From NCBI GenBank assembly GCA_030077755.1, contig JAQJZZ010000011.1, positions 2,294,001 to 2,358,000 of the forward strand: 64,000 nucleotides of DNA, in the 5' to 3' direction. This DNA is from Filosporella fistucella (taxonomy: Eukaryota > Ascomycota > Leotiomycetes > Helotiales). Positions 45,216-56,205 of this stretch are shown here, one piece after another. Position numbers and translations under genes: made by a program. Under the pieces are notes generated by a model. The model saw only the letters and a program-made list of their open reading frames with translations. It was not told where the DNA came from and made no database searches. Each line of letters opens with the position of its first letter. Within the stretch, counting starts at the first letter, position 1.

Positions 45216-46728
45216 GTGGCTGGAAAGTACCTAATCAATAATCTGTCAGGAAGTTGAACTGAAATTGTACGACTCATGTTATGATAGCTAAATGCATCAT
45301 TTGATCGAACAAGTAGCCAGTTTAAAAGTGCTAGCAATGCATTGAAGCAATTGCCTCTCTTTAGGAGGACCTTTGGCCATTCATGCAGCAAGTTAGCACC
45401 GAACTTGTTAAATATGATACAATCATAACAAACAGTAGCAAAAGTACCCATCAGAAAACATATTATTTGGATCAATTCTAGACTGTAGCTCAAAGTAATA
45501 TGACTTCATCATGCCTTGCACCTCAACGCCATTCTGTAAACTTCATCCCGATAGGTCTTTCTCCCGGCCATGTTGAGCGACCCGACCTACACGATATCCT
45601 ACCAAAAAGCGTGATCATTCGCCTCATAGATGCCCAACCCAAAATACCTTCCCTGTGTGACCCGACTCCCTATGACCTGCAAGCCAGCTGCATATCTGCA
45701 TCTCACGTGGCACCAAAACGCAGGTTCCCAACCGAGAAATGTCGTGGTCTATCAGGTACAATTCTGCATGCAAGTCTGACTCCAAACCTAAATCTTCCTT
45801 CAGATGGTAAGAGATATGGCCAAGAGAATAATAGGCAATATACGGAGAAAAGCAGAAAAGGCTGAAGAGTGTGATCTTGAAAGAAAAATGCCTCGAATAA
45901 ATGAATCACAGCGAATAATATGGCAGCCACAGCTCCTGCACCGCCACTGCCACGCATGCGAATTCGCCACACCTCTCTCACTCACCTGAAAATCTCCCAA
46001 GCCTACAGGCTGCTCGAGTCTGGAGTGAGCATACAGCTGAACCAGGATCCAAAGCAGGCTCAAGACACGGTGAACCGCATCAAATCAGCTCCCGCCAACT
46101 CACTTATTTCTTCTCCACTTGGCTAACGATCCATACCCGTTCACCATCCCCATAAAAATCCCCAAAATCAACGCCACGGCACAATTACCGCGAACCCGCG
46201 CCTGTCTCCTCCTCTCTGTCGCATTAGTCTTCCTTAGCATATCTTAAACCAGGTCTTCGTGTTAACAGGAAGATAGAGGCGGTAACAGGCCAAAAAGCGC
46301 TTATAGGTGCCAGACAAGCTGTGCTAGGGAGCCTTGCTTGGATGAGAGGAGCGGGGAGAGGGGACCCGGAAAACCAATCGCGATAAGGTTAAGCACTGGC
46401 GCTTTACCTTTTCGCCTCATGGGCTTCTGGGCCAGGCGATAAAGCTTTAACCTTTACCTCCATCCTACTTTACCAGTCTCCCTTCTACAACTCTTGAGCT
46501 TGCAAGAGCAGAGTTATCACCAGAGAAAGAAAATTCTGCATAGTTGTGTTTTGCATTCGTTGGCTATGCTTGCTTTTGTTTGAAGGAGATATATATCCCG
46601 CATCGCCTCAGCAGCTCACCGCATTTTTGACAACGACGAAACGAAGGAAAAGAACGATTTACGATACGATACTATCCTCAAGTACTCGAAGCAGGTCTTC
46701 GAAAGATATATAATTTACAAACGACAAG
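45216..46728. other. intergenic 1.5 kb, no firm gene
   Basis: A 68-codon frame at 45920-46126 (+) opens with MAATAPAPPLPRM and could be a small gene, but there is no family match and frames of similar length overlap it on the other strand (45703-45981). Two ATATATA elements (46589, 46706) lie before the gene at 46729. Confidence 0.35.
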
Positions 46729-48324
46729 ATGCCTCTTGTGGAGACAGTCACGATATTGAATAAGTCCGGGAAGGTGGTTAGTACCGTAAGTAACCCCTCA
46801 CCCTACCCATTTCGCTCTCGATGTGTATATATACTGACGACAGAACAGGGCAAACATCTCGTTAATATCTTCAAAGACGCAAAGGAAGCCTACCAAGACA
46901 AGAAAGCCGAGCTGAAAGCAGAACATCATGCTCGCATCAGGCATAAACAAGAACTCAAGCTCCTTGAAGCGCGAGAGGAGACCCGCTCCGTGGCATCGAG
47001 TCGACACTCTCATCGCTCGCATCGATCGCATAAACCAAGAGATGGAACCAGGCCCCCGCTTACAGAGCGGAATCTGAGTCAGGTTGGAGAAGGAAGTGTG
47101 GTATCGAGTAGACGGAGTAGGAGTTCACATCATGGAAGCAGGAAACCTATGAGTCCAAGTGGTGTGGGATATCAACCTCCCTTCGTATCTACGGAACTGG
47201 ATCTCGCACATCCAGGGTTGGCGAGACGGCATACCGATTTTCCTGGTGCTGGGCCGGCAGATAGTACCTTGAGTCGAAGTACACTCCCACCAGCATATTC
47301 ATCCCAATTGTCGCGGGCACATCCTCAACGCACCCAATCGAACCCCGATTTCCATGCTGAGAATATCGATATGAATCTCGCATACGGCAAACTCCCGCCC
47401 GATCTTACCGTAGGATACGCCGAGCGTGCACAACAGGAACAAGAGCTCAAAGCTACAATGTCGAAACTTGATGAACTATTATTGGAAGCGCATTGTGTGC
47501 AACATACCGCTACAGCTATGATCGCAAACCTGCAAGCAAATCCGGAAGCCATGGCAGCTGTTGCTCTCACTCTTGCTGAGCTCTCGAATCTATTAACGAA
47601 GATGAGTCCTGGCATTTTGACCGCCCTTAAGAGTTCCAGCCCAGCCGTGTTTGCATTGCTGGCATCTCCACAATTTCTGATTGCCGGTGGAGTGGCTCTT
47701 GGAGTAACAGTCGTGATGTTTGGTGGTTACAAGATTATCAAGAAATTGCAGGCCGATAATGAGGCCAAGAAAGAAGCCAACAGGATGGAAGAAGCGATGG
47801 TGTATGATGGTATCGAGATGGGCAGTATCGAAAGCTGGAGACGCGGTATTGCAGTCGACGAACAGAGTATTGCGACGAGTGTCAGTGGCGAATTCATAAC
47901 TCCGGAAGCAGCCAGACAGAAGAAAGAGCGAATTAGAGAACGCAGGAGAGAAGAGAGAGACCGGCCGAGAACAGAGCGTGCCGAGAGTGTTGTATCCGGA
48001 AGCGTACGAAGTGAGAGAACACTCAGAAGGGTAGGGAGTGAGAGTACTATTCGACCCAGAAAGGAGAAAGCGAGAGAAATACCCATCCGCAGTTCCTCAA
48101 GCCAAATCGCTCCGTCAGAAACAGGACGCAGTGAGAGGAGTACTCGAAGCAGGAGGACGGAAGCCAAGGGCAAAGAAATCTTGACTATCAAGGAGAAAGG
48201 AGAAAAGAAGAAGAAGACTCCAAGTTCACTTTCCGTTATCTTCAAGCGGAACAAAGATAAGGGGAAAAAGGAAGATGTGAGGGAGAGCAGTGTTGGACAT
48301 CGTCCTCATTTATTAGAGGTATGA
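46729..48324 (+). CDS. Ser/Arg-rich protein with a central membrane span
   Basis: Two exons, 46729..46785 and 46849..48324 (63-nt intron), 510 aa. The N-terminus MPLVETVTILNKSGKVVST joins GKHLVNIFKDAKEAYQDKKAE, a conserved-looking helical start. Then come a Ser/Arg/His-rich, low-complexity stretch (SHRSHRSHKP), a helical core (KATMSKLDELLLEAHCVQ...), a single hydrophobic span VALGVTVVMFGGYKIIKKL and a long, basic, Arg/Glu/Ser-rich tail (RERRREERDRPRTER) ending LLEV. The protein is probably anchored in a membrane with the tail in the cytosol; low-complexity charged tails suggest a scaffold. The arrangement reminds me of a fungal family of uncharacterised proteins; no enzyme motif is present. 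Confidence 0.82.
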   Translation: MPLVETVTILNKSGKVVSTVSNPSPYPFRSRCVYILTTEQGKHLVNIFKDAKEAYQDKKAELKAEHHARIRHKQELKLLEAREETRSVASSRHSHRSHRSHKPRDGTRPPLTERNLSQVGEGSVVSSRRSRSSHHGSRKPMSPSGVGYQPPFVSTELDLAHPGLARRHTDFPGAGPADSTLSRSTLPPAYSSQLSRAHPQRTQSNPDFHAENIDMNLAYGKLPPDLTVGYAERAQQEQELKATMSKLDELLLEAHCVQHTATAMIANLQANPEAMAAVALTLAELSNLLTKMSPGILTALKSSSPAVFALLASPQFLIAGGVALGVTVVMFGGYKIIKKLQADNEAKKEANRMEEAMVYDGIEMGSIESWRRGIAVDEQSIATSVSGEFITPEAARQKKERIRERRREERDRPRTERAESVVSGSVRSERTLRRVGSESTIRPRKEKAREIPIRSSSSQIAPSETGRSERSTRSRRTEAKGKEILTIKEKGEKKKKTPSSLSVIFKRNKDKGKKEDVRESSVGHRPHLLEV

Positions 48325-49291
48325 GATTTGCTGCGATTGAGATGTGATTGCTGTGTGTTTTTGATGGTTTAAGGCGTTGGAAAGCGGGTGTATGGCGACC
48401 CATCACTGATCTCTGCATATATCCAAAATACCACTTCATTTTCATATCTAATATACCTTCAATTCCTTGACATATCTCTACGAGCGTACCCGGTCTGGTA
48501 TAACTTCTTGAATTTCTTGAGCAATTTTAGACGCACGTATGCCCGGAGCGGATATCCACTCAACCCTTGGAAAGCAATCATAACTGCCATCTATACGAAA
48601 GTACCTCGAGCACAACCTTGTCAATCTTGACAAACAATTAACAAAATATATCACAACCAATGACTAGGTACGCCGCAATACAACATAATTATACGAAGTG
48701 AATAAGGCTAGTTTCTTAAGTACTTTCATTCGAAGCAGATTCATACTACTTGACATGAGCTTATACAAAAATATAACTTAAGTCAATACTGTAATTGCTT
48801 CACGTGAAAGTATGACCGGATATCGGATAAATAATTATTCCATACCAGGCCTCACTCTCATCGCTTGCCAGCTGAGGCGCGTTCCACCCCACTAGAAGAA
48901 TCTCTGCTAAACTCACACCATTCCAGTAACCTTTTCACAGAATCAGCTCCCTTCAAACCTGGTCCGCTATTCCTTTCATCCCATTGTCCATTCCCGTAGG
49001 TTGCAGGGCGTTGAATGGGCAGAATTGTGCAACCTATATGAGAGCGAGGTTGAGAATGAATGTGTGAATGGCGATCTGAATTTCAACAAAGACAGCGTCC
49101 TCTATCCCTCGCAATAACACTTTGTGCTCATGATACTCGCCCACAATTGATATTCAGTACTAAGGCATATTTTAAGCGCCATGAGTTGTGTCTAAGATGA
49201 AATTGGAGTCCTGGTAATCTCAACATGCCTTCCATGATCTGAAGGAGCAAACTTTGCAAATTCCTTCCAACAGCAGCTGCTAGCTGCAAAA
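48325..49291. other. intergenic 1.0 kb
   Basis: An A+T-rich stretch with a palindromic TTCACGTGAA at about 48799-48808. No gene, repeat or TATA element is evident close to the HET start at 49292. Confidence 0.35.
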
Positions 49292-51196
49292 ATGGATCCC
49301 CAAGACATGCCTCCTTCAGTTGGCTATATCAATTCGGAATCAAATCAACAACTGGACACTCTAAACTCCACACCTTATCAATACCATCCTCTGAATCCAA
49401 ATGAAATCAGGCTTTTAGACCTACTTCCTGGAACAGACCAGGACAAAATATTGATCAACATTCGACACGCGCCAATGGAAAATTCACTAAATGCAGAATT
49501 TACAGCACTTTCCTACACCTGGGGAGATCCCAAAAACACCAAAACAATACAGTGCAGCAAAGGAGGCTATCTCATCGTCACAAGGGAATGCTTTTCTGCA
49601 CTTCATCGCCTCCGACTTCGGGATAAGTCAAGAACACTCTGGGTCGACGCGATCTGTATAAACCAATCCGATGTCCTAGAGCGCAATCACCAAGTCACAT
49701 TTATGTCCAAGATATACCGTCTCTCATCCAATGTGGCAATCTACCTCGGTGACGAATCGGCCGACAGTAAAATCGCTCTGAAATACATCACCGATCGTTA
49801 CTACCGGCGATTGCCACTAGGTATGGCAAACATGAGCGTAGCGACGATGGAAGCTATCAAACGATTGTTCTCCCGATCGTGGTTCTCTCGTGTCTGGGTC
49901 ATCCAAGAAGCCCGCAACGCAAAAGTTGCAGAGGTCTACTGCGGCGATGAGATCTTCTCCTGGGAATGCCTCATCACGCTTCCCTGGAACGCACCGTGGT
50001 TTCCGGAGTCTTCGATCGGTCGTCAACCGTATGTTGCAGTACCACCTTGGACGTATTGGAAGCGAGAGAAGTATGCGTATATTGGAGAAGAGCTTTCGCC
50101 CGAGTTACTCTACCAACATCTGTTGCGTGCAAAGTGTTGCTTGGCGACGGATCCTAGGGATAAACTGTTTGCCTTATTACCGTTGTTTAAAAATGCGAAT
50201 GACTCACTTGCTGCTGCGGATTTGATGCCAGACTATACGTATGAGACCGAAAAGGTTTATTTGAATCTGGCGAGATATCTTGTTAAGACTGTTGGATGGG
50301 CTCTTCTCTACGCTGTTGAAGGCGAAACAGCTTTGTTTCTTCCATCATGGTTAGTTGCCTCATTCCATTACAATTGTGAAGGGTTCCTTCCATCCAAGAT
50401 ATTCTCAGAGTCCTGCGTATTAACCCAAAGAAGGTGTCCAGACTGGAGTACCCGACCAGAAACACCTCTTCTCTACGACTTCGGCCGTATACCGTGGGAA
50501 GAAGACTTCCCACCACCAAACGACAAATCACCTACCATCCTCCCAAACAATACGCTTCGCATCCACGCCATCCGGCACACAACAATAACACATATCAGCG
50601 TTCTCTGCGACATCAATATCCCAACCTGGCCCATCACCGTATTCGAAGAATGGTACGACTTCCTCCTCGACAAATTTTCACTCCACCACACCGAACGCAC
50701 GCCTTACGCAGCCGAACTAGAAGGATCTCCCGGCGAAGACACGGAATACTATCTTCTGTCCATCTTCTCATTTCTCAGTGCGCATTGGGATGACGGTGGC
50801 ATCTCTCGGCGTAGAAGCGAGCGGGTTGATGCCATCACTGCGTATGCGCCCTCAGCCAGAGAGAGCCAAGGTGAAAAACAGTCACAGGATAGATACCGAC
50901 ACCGCTGTCAAGGGCAGCGCGTATTTTTGACAGCAAAAGGAGAAGTGGGGTTGGCGTCTGCGGGTGCTGAGGTGGGAGACGTGGTGGTTTGTATGGAGGC
51001 AGGGACGGTGCCGTTCTTGTTAAGGGAGGTGGGTGACGGGAAGGTGAGATTGGTAGGGAAGTGCGAGGTTATCCGACTTGAACTCAAGGAGAATGCTAAG
51101 TCGCATATGTTTGAAGAGGGACCGGTGAGGGGCAGGGAGTTTGTGAAGGAGGTGCTGAGTGGAGGTGAGGCGTTTGAGGAAATTTTGGTTGTGTGA
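49292..51196 (+). CDS. heterokaryon-incompatibility (HET) domain protein
   Basis: Single exon, 634 aa. The N-terminus has YHPLNPNEIRLLDLLPG, typical of the region before the HET domain. The HET blocks follow: FTALSYTWGDP (about 70), LWVDAICINQSDVLERNHQV (about 117), and MSKIYRLSSNVAIYLGDES, then SRSWFSRVWVIQEARNAK. Further on, LRAKCCLATDPRDKLFALL is the standard post-HET helix. The C-terminus ends in a beta-rich segment (GDVVVCMEAGTVPFLLREV) with a common HET-tail repeat of unknown role. The protein has no NACHT, patatin or NLR partner domain in its own chain, so it would act alone or respond to an unlinked partner. Compared with the HET protein at 12.1 kb, sequence and gene structure differ clearly (no intron here). 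Confidence 0.92.
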   Translation: MDPQDMPPSVGYINSESNQQLDTLNSTPYQYHPLNPNEIRLLDLLPGTDQDKILINIRHAPMENSLNAEFTALSYTWGDPKNTKTIQCSKGGYLIVTRECFSALHRLRLRDKSRTLWVDAICINQSDVLERNHQVTFMSKIYRLSSNVAIYLGDESADSKIALKYITDRYYRRLPLGMANMSVATMEAIKRLFSRSWFSRVWVIQEARNAKVAEVYCGDEIFSWECLITLPWNAPWFPESSIGRQPYVAVPPWTYWKREKYAYIGEELSPELLYQHLLRAKCCLATDPRDKLFALLPLFKNANDSLAAADLMPDYTYETEKVYLNLARYLVKTVGWALLYAVEGETALFLPSWLVASFHYNCEGFLPSKIFSESCVLTQRRCPDWSTRPETPLLYDFGRIPWEEDFPPPNDKSPTILPNNTLRIHAIRHTTITHISVLCDINIPTWPITVFEEWYDFLLDKFSLHHTERTPYAAELEGSPGEDTEYYLLSIFSFLSAHWDDGGISRRRSERVDAITAYAPSARESQGEKQSQDRYRHRCQGQRVFLTAKGEVGLASAGAEVGDVVVCMEAGTVPFLLREVGDGKVRLVGKCEVIRLELKENAKSHMFEEGPVRGREFVKEVLSGGEAFEEILVV

Positions 51197-52395
51197 CAGG
51201 ATTTTCGCATGATTCTGGATATATCTGTTCAAAGGCCTTTTCCCAGGCAAAACTGGATCCGAGTAACAAATAGCTAGGTCAGTAATCCAGTGACCGCCTC
51301 CCTTGTGGGCATATTGTGCTTTTTCTTTGTTACGCCTATGCTTGCTATCGAGCTTCGCATGAGGCTATTAAGTTGCAATAAAGGACTAGGAGTGGAATGC
51401 TTGGACGAGAAATACAAATCGTCTTAAAACGTTGCTTGAAATTTAGTAATCCTCGCTGATTTTATTATTCAGATTCCCCCAGATTAACATAAATAGAAGT
51501 ATTCCTCCTCAAGCCCATCCGTATTGCCATGCAGCAAATGGCCTTCCAGGCTGAGAGTTTGATGCCGAAATGAGGCTGCTCTAGCACTATATGCTTCCAT
51601 TCTAGAAGCCCTCAGGAATCACCAGGCACCAACGATGGCACTTTCCATACCACAGAACGGAACTGACTAGTGCACCTGTACTTTGCACATATCGCTTTTC
51701 GCTTTCCCAAAGCACTGTCGGTCAGTGGTCAACCTGATCGCTAAAACTGTGGGGGCCATCTACTTTATGTTGCAAACACTTACAACACATTTGTCTGTCT
51801 CTGGAACAATGCAGGCTTAGTTCAGGTCTGACAATACGAGATCTTTCACCTGATTTCCCCTATCTCATCACAAACCTGCAGCGCTTGAGACATCTATTGG
51901 CAAGGCGGAGCTGCAAGGCGGAGCCGCCTCCAAGCCATAAAACCCAAATCAGGAAGTCCTGTCTGAGATTGCTTGGATTCTCAACAGTAGACTCAAGTCG
52001 CTCATGAGTATCGTCTGCGACATGGAGCGCTATTATACTGGTAGTTTGGCAATATTGCCGTCACAAAGGTACTCCGATACATAGAGATATATAATGGCAG
52101 CAGTGTAGTGCTGGTGCTGTTCCGATATGGCCCGAGACCTTTCAATTGGTATTGGACGCCCTAAGCCATGCAAGGCGGTGTTCGGTTAAGTGCCACCCCA
52201 ATTACAGTGGCCATGTTTCTTTCCACACGGGATCTTTTGCCATTATTTCTCTGATATAAGGCTCTAAATTCAAACAGTCTTACAACACCCGAAGCATACT
52301 TGAGCAAATGTCCCCCGCCTCGTTTCAATGTCAGGAAGCGGTCTTTACAGCCTTTTTAATGTCGTCGAAACCATCTTATCACTAAAACGTAGATA
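51197..52395. other. intergenic 1.2 kb
   Basis: Contains a directly repeated CAAGGCGGAG at about 51901 and 51915, overlapping a GC palindrome GGCGGAGCCGCC. A TATATAATGG lies near 52088. No gene seen. Confidence 0.35.
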
Positions 52396-53285
52396 ATGGC
52401 TCGCACTCTTATTCTACTCACTTTTCTCACCCTATCTATCCTATACACAGTCGCTTCGGCTGATGGCCCGTGGGATCTGTATAGCGGTGATGATTTCAAG
52501 TCTTTAAGAGACTGCGCGAAAGGGTGTTATGGTAACGGTGGCTGCGACCCTTTTGGCTGTAACAATCCAGTTCCAAATATGCTCAGTTGTGCAGGACATA
52601 TGGTCAATTCCTGTGTCTGCCGACCAGACCTGCAGAGCATTGCAGAAAGTGCGATGTATAGCTGTGTCAAAACAGCTTGTGGAAATACTCTGGACATTTC
52701 CTCCGCCACGAGTGTGTACCTTAATTACTGCCAAAGTGCCGGGTATACAAAAGCACCCCCAGCCCCTACCACGACGTCCTTGACAATACAATCAACGACT
52801 ACATCGCAACCAATAAGTACGCTACAACAAATAACTCCGACCAGCACATCAACTGTAACTAGACTCATCGTCAGCACGGCAGTTGTAACTGTAGTGTCAG
52901 ACGCGACCTCTCTCTCCGCAAGTGAGTGGGGAACCTTACTTTTTTCTTTCCTGGTAAGCTGGTAACTGACGAATTCTTCGATTTTCACCGCATATAATTC
53001 GAGTTTCCTCTACTGATATTGCTCCTCCACATAGCTCCTTCCTCTCAATTACCTCTTCCTCTAGATACAACATTGTCTGCCACTACAACATCACCACCAG
53101 AACCACAACTCACACTCGAAATAAGTTCTGGAAAGCACAATAGTGCTTTAAACCAAGGTGACAAGATCGCCCTCGGGGTAGGGCTGAGTGTTCCACTCCT
53201 AGCCATCGTGGTCTCGATATTGGTGTGGCGGTATCCGAGGCAAAGTCTGGGGTTTTGGCATTCGATAGGATCGGGAGAAGTCTGA
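52396..53285 (+). CDS. CFEM-like cysteine-rich surface protein with C-terminal TM
   Basis: Two exons, 52396..52921 and 53035..53285 (113-nt intron), 258 aa. The signal peptide is MARTLILLTFLTLSILYTVASA. It is followed by a domain with about ten cysteines: CAKGC, GGCDPFGC, LSCAG, SCVCRP, YSCVKTAC, NYC. The pairs and spacing (SCVC, then x8-10 to the next Cys) resemble CFEM domains, though it is a divergent one. A Thr/Ser-rich stalk (TTTSLTIQSTTTSQPI) precedes a single span LGVGLSVPLLAIVVSILVW and a short cytosolic tail, so the protein is probably plasma-membrane-anchored, facing the wall. CFEM proteins bind heme or act as surface receptors. The role here is unknown; the intron falls after the stalk. 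Confidence 0.75.
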
Positions 53286-54671
53286 GGTTTGAGGAGAATT
53301 TGATGATGAAGCTGTGTATCATTTGTATTAAGCTCTTGGGAGAGATGGTTTGCTTCTTATCTTTTCTCTCATAGTATTGTACGAGGCTCACGACATATTT
53401 GCTATTTTTGATGAAACTATAGACCATCTAAGCACACATTCATTGATATGAACGCGAAGCTTCTGTGAATTTGCGAATAAGAGATTTGAGACCATTGAAT
53501 AGAAGAATAGACGGATTGAAAGTATAGATGTCAGATAGCGGAGTGTCCGGTTGACCTACCTCATGTACCTATGTACCTTAGTTCATGCTCGGGCTGCTTG
53601 AAAATTTGTTTTTAGACAGTACCTTAGATGACATTCAATAAATGTATTTATTTATGCTTAGGCTTCTTTTAAAGAATCAGCTATAGAGAACATCAATTTC
53701 ACTCCTATATATCCTCACCATATCCAAGTACCTACCTCGTGGACGAAAAACAAACATGCAGCCTACCAACAAATATATACCTTATCTCGCCCCTCCCCGA
53801 GCTTATCGCATAAACGGGTTTCCGACCAAGAATCCACTTTATATCAAACCACGGTACTGATTGGGGTAGGGACAAATAGCCACGCCTTCTATTATTCAAT
53901 GCGACTTTTTCTGTTGCACATCGTCAGGTTCATAATCATTCAGTCATCGTCTTTTTCGGGGTTGGTGCCCTTTTACGTCGTATACTCCCCGGACGGGCGT
54001 CCAATCGAGGAGCGAGGAGTTTGGTGTTGGCTTGTTGGTGCGGTCGCGAAGAATACGACCTGAGATATTTATTTGAACAGGAAAACGAGATACGACAATG
54101 GGAGTGTAGGTGAGAGGTGCTGGAGCCTGGAAGAGAGACGCGCGTCGCTCATCTGTGTGATTTTCACGGAAATGGAGGCTGGGATAGAAGACGGTATTTG
54201 AAGTGCATCGAGGAAATTTTGGAATTCGGTCGGCCCGTTCGAGATGCTGAAGGGTGGATTGCTAGCCATGCACCAACGCCCCAAGGACAAATCAGAAGTA
54301 GAGTGTTTCTAACCGATGCGCTCGTTCCCGTATTCAATACGGTACGCGACCGTATTTTCAATCGTATCTCGCAACGCACGTGGCGCAGTCTGTACCCCTC
54401 TGTTTAAGCTTAGAAACTTTGCTCTTGGCAGGGTAAGATGGGATACATACCCATGGCTCATCCGGATGTAAATAAATATCTTTCCTTTCATCTCTTCAAT
54501 TTACAATACTGTAATTCACCCGTCTAATATTCACGTGGATTTGTTGTTGTTTGCTAGGTAGTTGACTTTTAACTGGTCTTGTTCCTCTTGTCTGGCAAAC
54601 GCGATTTTCGACCCTCGAATTACACCTCAAAATATTGGAATTGATTAATACTGGAAAAATCATTACTCAAC
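53286..54671. other. intergenic 1.4 kb, no gene supported
   Basis: Contains one frame of 96 codons at 54117-54407 (+) without recognisable content. No repeats or RNA gene were found by eye. Confidence 0.35.
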
Positions 54672-55780
54672 ATGGCTCCCTCCAACGCTGATGCATCAAC
54701 ATGGCAATACTATCGCTACAATCCTTCTCTCGTCGCAGCGATCATATTCATTGTGCTGTTCGCTATGACCTCGTTTTTGCACCTGTACCAAATGGTCAGG
54801 ACGAGAACCTGGTACTTCATTCCGTTCGTCGTTGGTGGATTCTGTAGGTTTACACGCTGCCTTGTCAGAGCATTCGAAACTAATGCCTTGAAGTCGAGTT
54901 TGTAGGATATATTGGTAGAGCTGCCGGCTCGCAAGAATCCCCAAATTGGACATTGGGCCCTTTCATCATTCAGTCGATCTTCCTGCTGGTAGCGCCTGCT
55001 GTCTTCGCTGCAAGCATTTACATGGAATTGGGCAGGATTATCTTAGCGGTCAGTTTTTTCAGCTGCACTTGGTTCTCGATTGAGCTAGACGTTAAATCCT
55101 CTCTCGGTTTTAGAAGTTGAGGATTGACAACTAGTTGGACATTGCTGACTCCCGCAGACCGATGGAGAGGCCCACTCATTGATCAAGAAGAAGTGGCTCA
55201 CGAAGCTATTTGTTGCTGGTGATGTTCTCTCCTTCATGATGCAATCTGCTGGTATGTTTAGCACATCCCCAGTTATCTACAACGCTGACACTTTCGAAAA
55301 GGAGGTGGAATCATGGCTGGTGGTACCCAAGCGTCGATGGACAACGGTGAGAAGATTGTCATCGGTGGACTTTTCGTTCAAGTTCTCTTCTTCGGCTTCT
55401 TCATTATTACCGCTGTCATTTTCGATATCAGAATCCACAAAAACCCGACTCCAGCCTCCATGTCACCCGCTCGCCCATGGAACAAACATCTCAAGACTCT
55501 GTACTTCGCCAGTGCCCTCATCATGGTTCGGTCTATCTTCAGGGTGATAGAATACATTATGGGCAATGCAGGATATCTCTTGAGGAATGAAGTGTTCTTA
55601 TATGTCTTTGACGGAGTTTTGATGTTGGTGGTAATGTTGACCTTCAACGCCATTCATCCTAGCGAGGTCAAGGCAATGATAAAGGGCGGAAAAGTAAGTC
55701 GTGGCTTCAAAGTTTCTGAGTCGAAAGAATCTCCGATGGCTTTGGAGGACTACAGTTCGCAGTCGAGATCGGAGGTGTAA
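54672..55780 (+). CDS. RTA1-family membrane protein
   Basis: Four exons: 54672..54843, 54894..55048, 55158..55251 and 55302..55780; 299 aa. Seven TM helices expected: PSLVAAIIFIVLFAMTSFLHL is TM1; the family motif FFEFVGYIGR spans the first intron; then FIIQSIFLLVAPAVFAASIYM, FVAGDVLSFMMQSAGGGIM (conserved in RTA1 proteins), IGGLFVQVLFFGFFIITAVI, TLYFASALIMVRSIFRVIEY with YIMGNAGYL, and DGVLMLVVMLTFNAIHPSEV. RTA1-like proteins sit in the plasma membrane, handle lipids and confer resistance to 7-aminocholesterol and sterol- or sphingolipid-directed drugs. The gene is convergent with the Upc2-like regulator next to it, which suggests a functional link but does not prove one. Confidence 0.93.
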
Positions 55781-55848
55781 ATTTTGGTGTGGAGCATACA
55801 ATTTGTTGCATCGGTTTCGGATGTCCGTTGATGGATGCTCTTTTGGTG

Positions 55849-56205
55849 TTATGGCATGTAATAGATTATGGGCTGGACATAGACTTGGGCATCAAATTTG
55901 ACAATTTGAGAATTTCTGCTGTCATTCATTTGCAACATTGAATACGGTCCTTTCACCCAAAAACGACGATCCTTGAACCGCCTGGTGAAGACAGTTAAGC
56001 AGCCTCTGTCGTATTCCCACACCGAGTCGAACTTTTCTCCGTGCGTAGCGTCCGTGAGCTCTTGCTTCAAGCTCCAATTGCTGTCAATGGTTAATCTTCG
56101 CATGCTGATTTGGAGTTCGAATGAAATTTGAAGATAATTGTCCAGTAATATTCGAGGCAAACAATAAGAATACTTCATTTTCCTGCCGATTCTAGGCAAC
56201 TCCAT
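55849..56205 (-). other. 118-codon open frame directly after the regulator stop codon
   Basis: Starts with ATG immediately after the TAG of the gene at 56206 and in the same frame, so reading through that stop would add 118 residues. The sequence has mixed composition with Arg/Lys/Tyr and no motif I know. It may be chance in a 3' UTR. The overlapping stretch back to 55781 is the convergent 3' space of the RTA1 gene. Confidence 0.25.

Noticed and set aside
45703..45981. 92-codon minus-strand frame with hydrophobic stretch
   Set aside because: No family resemblance, overlaps plus-strand frames of equal quality.
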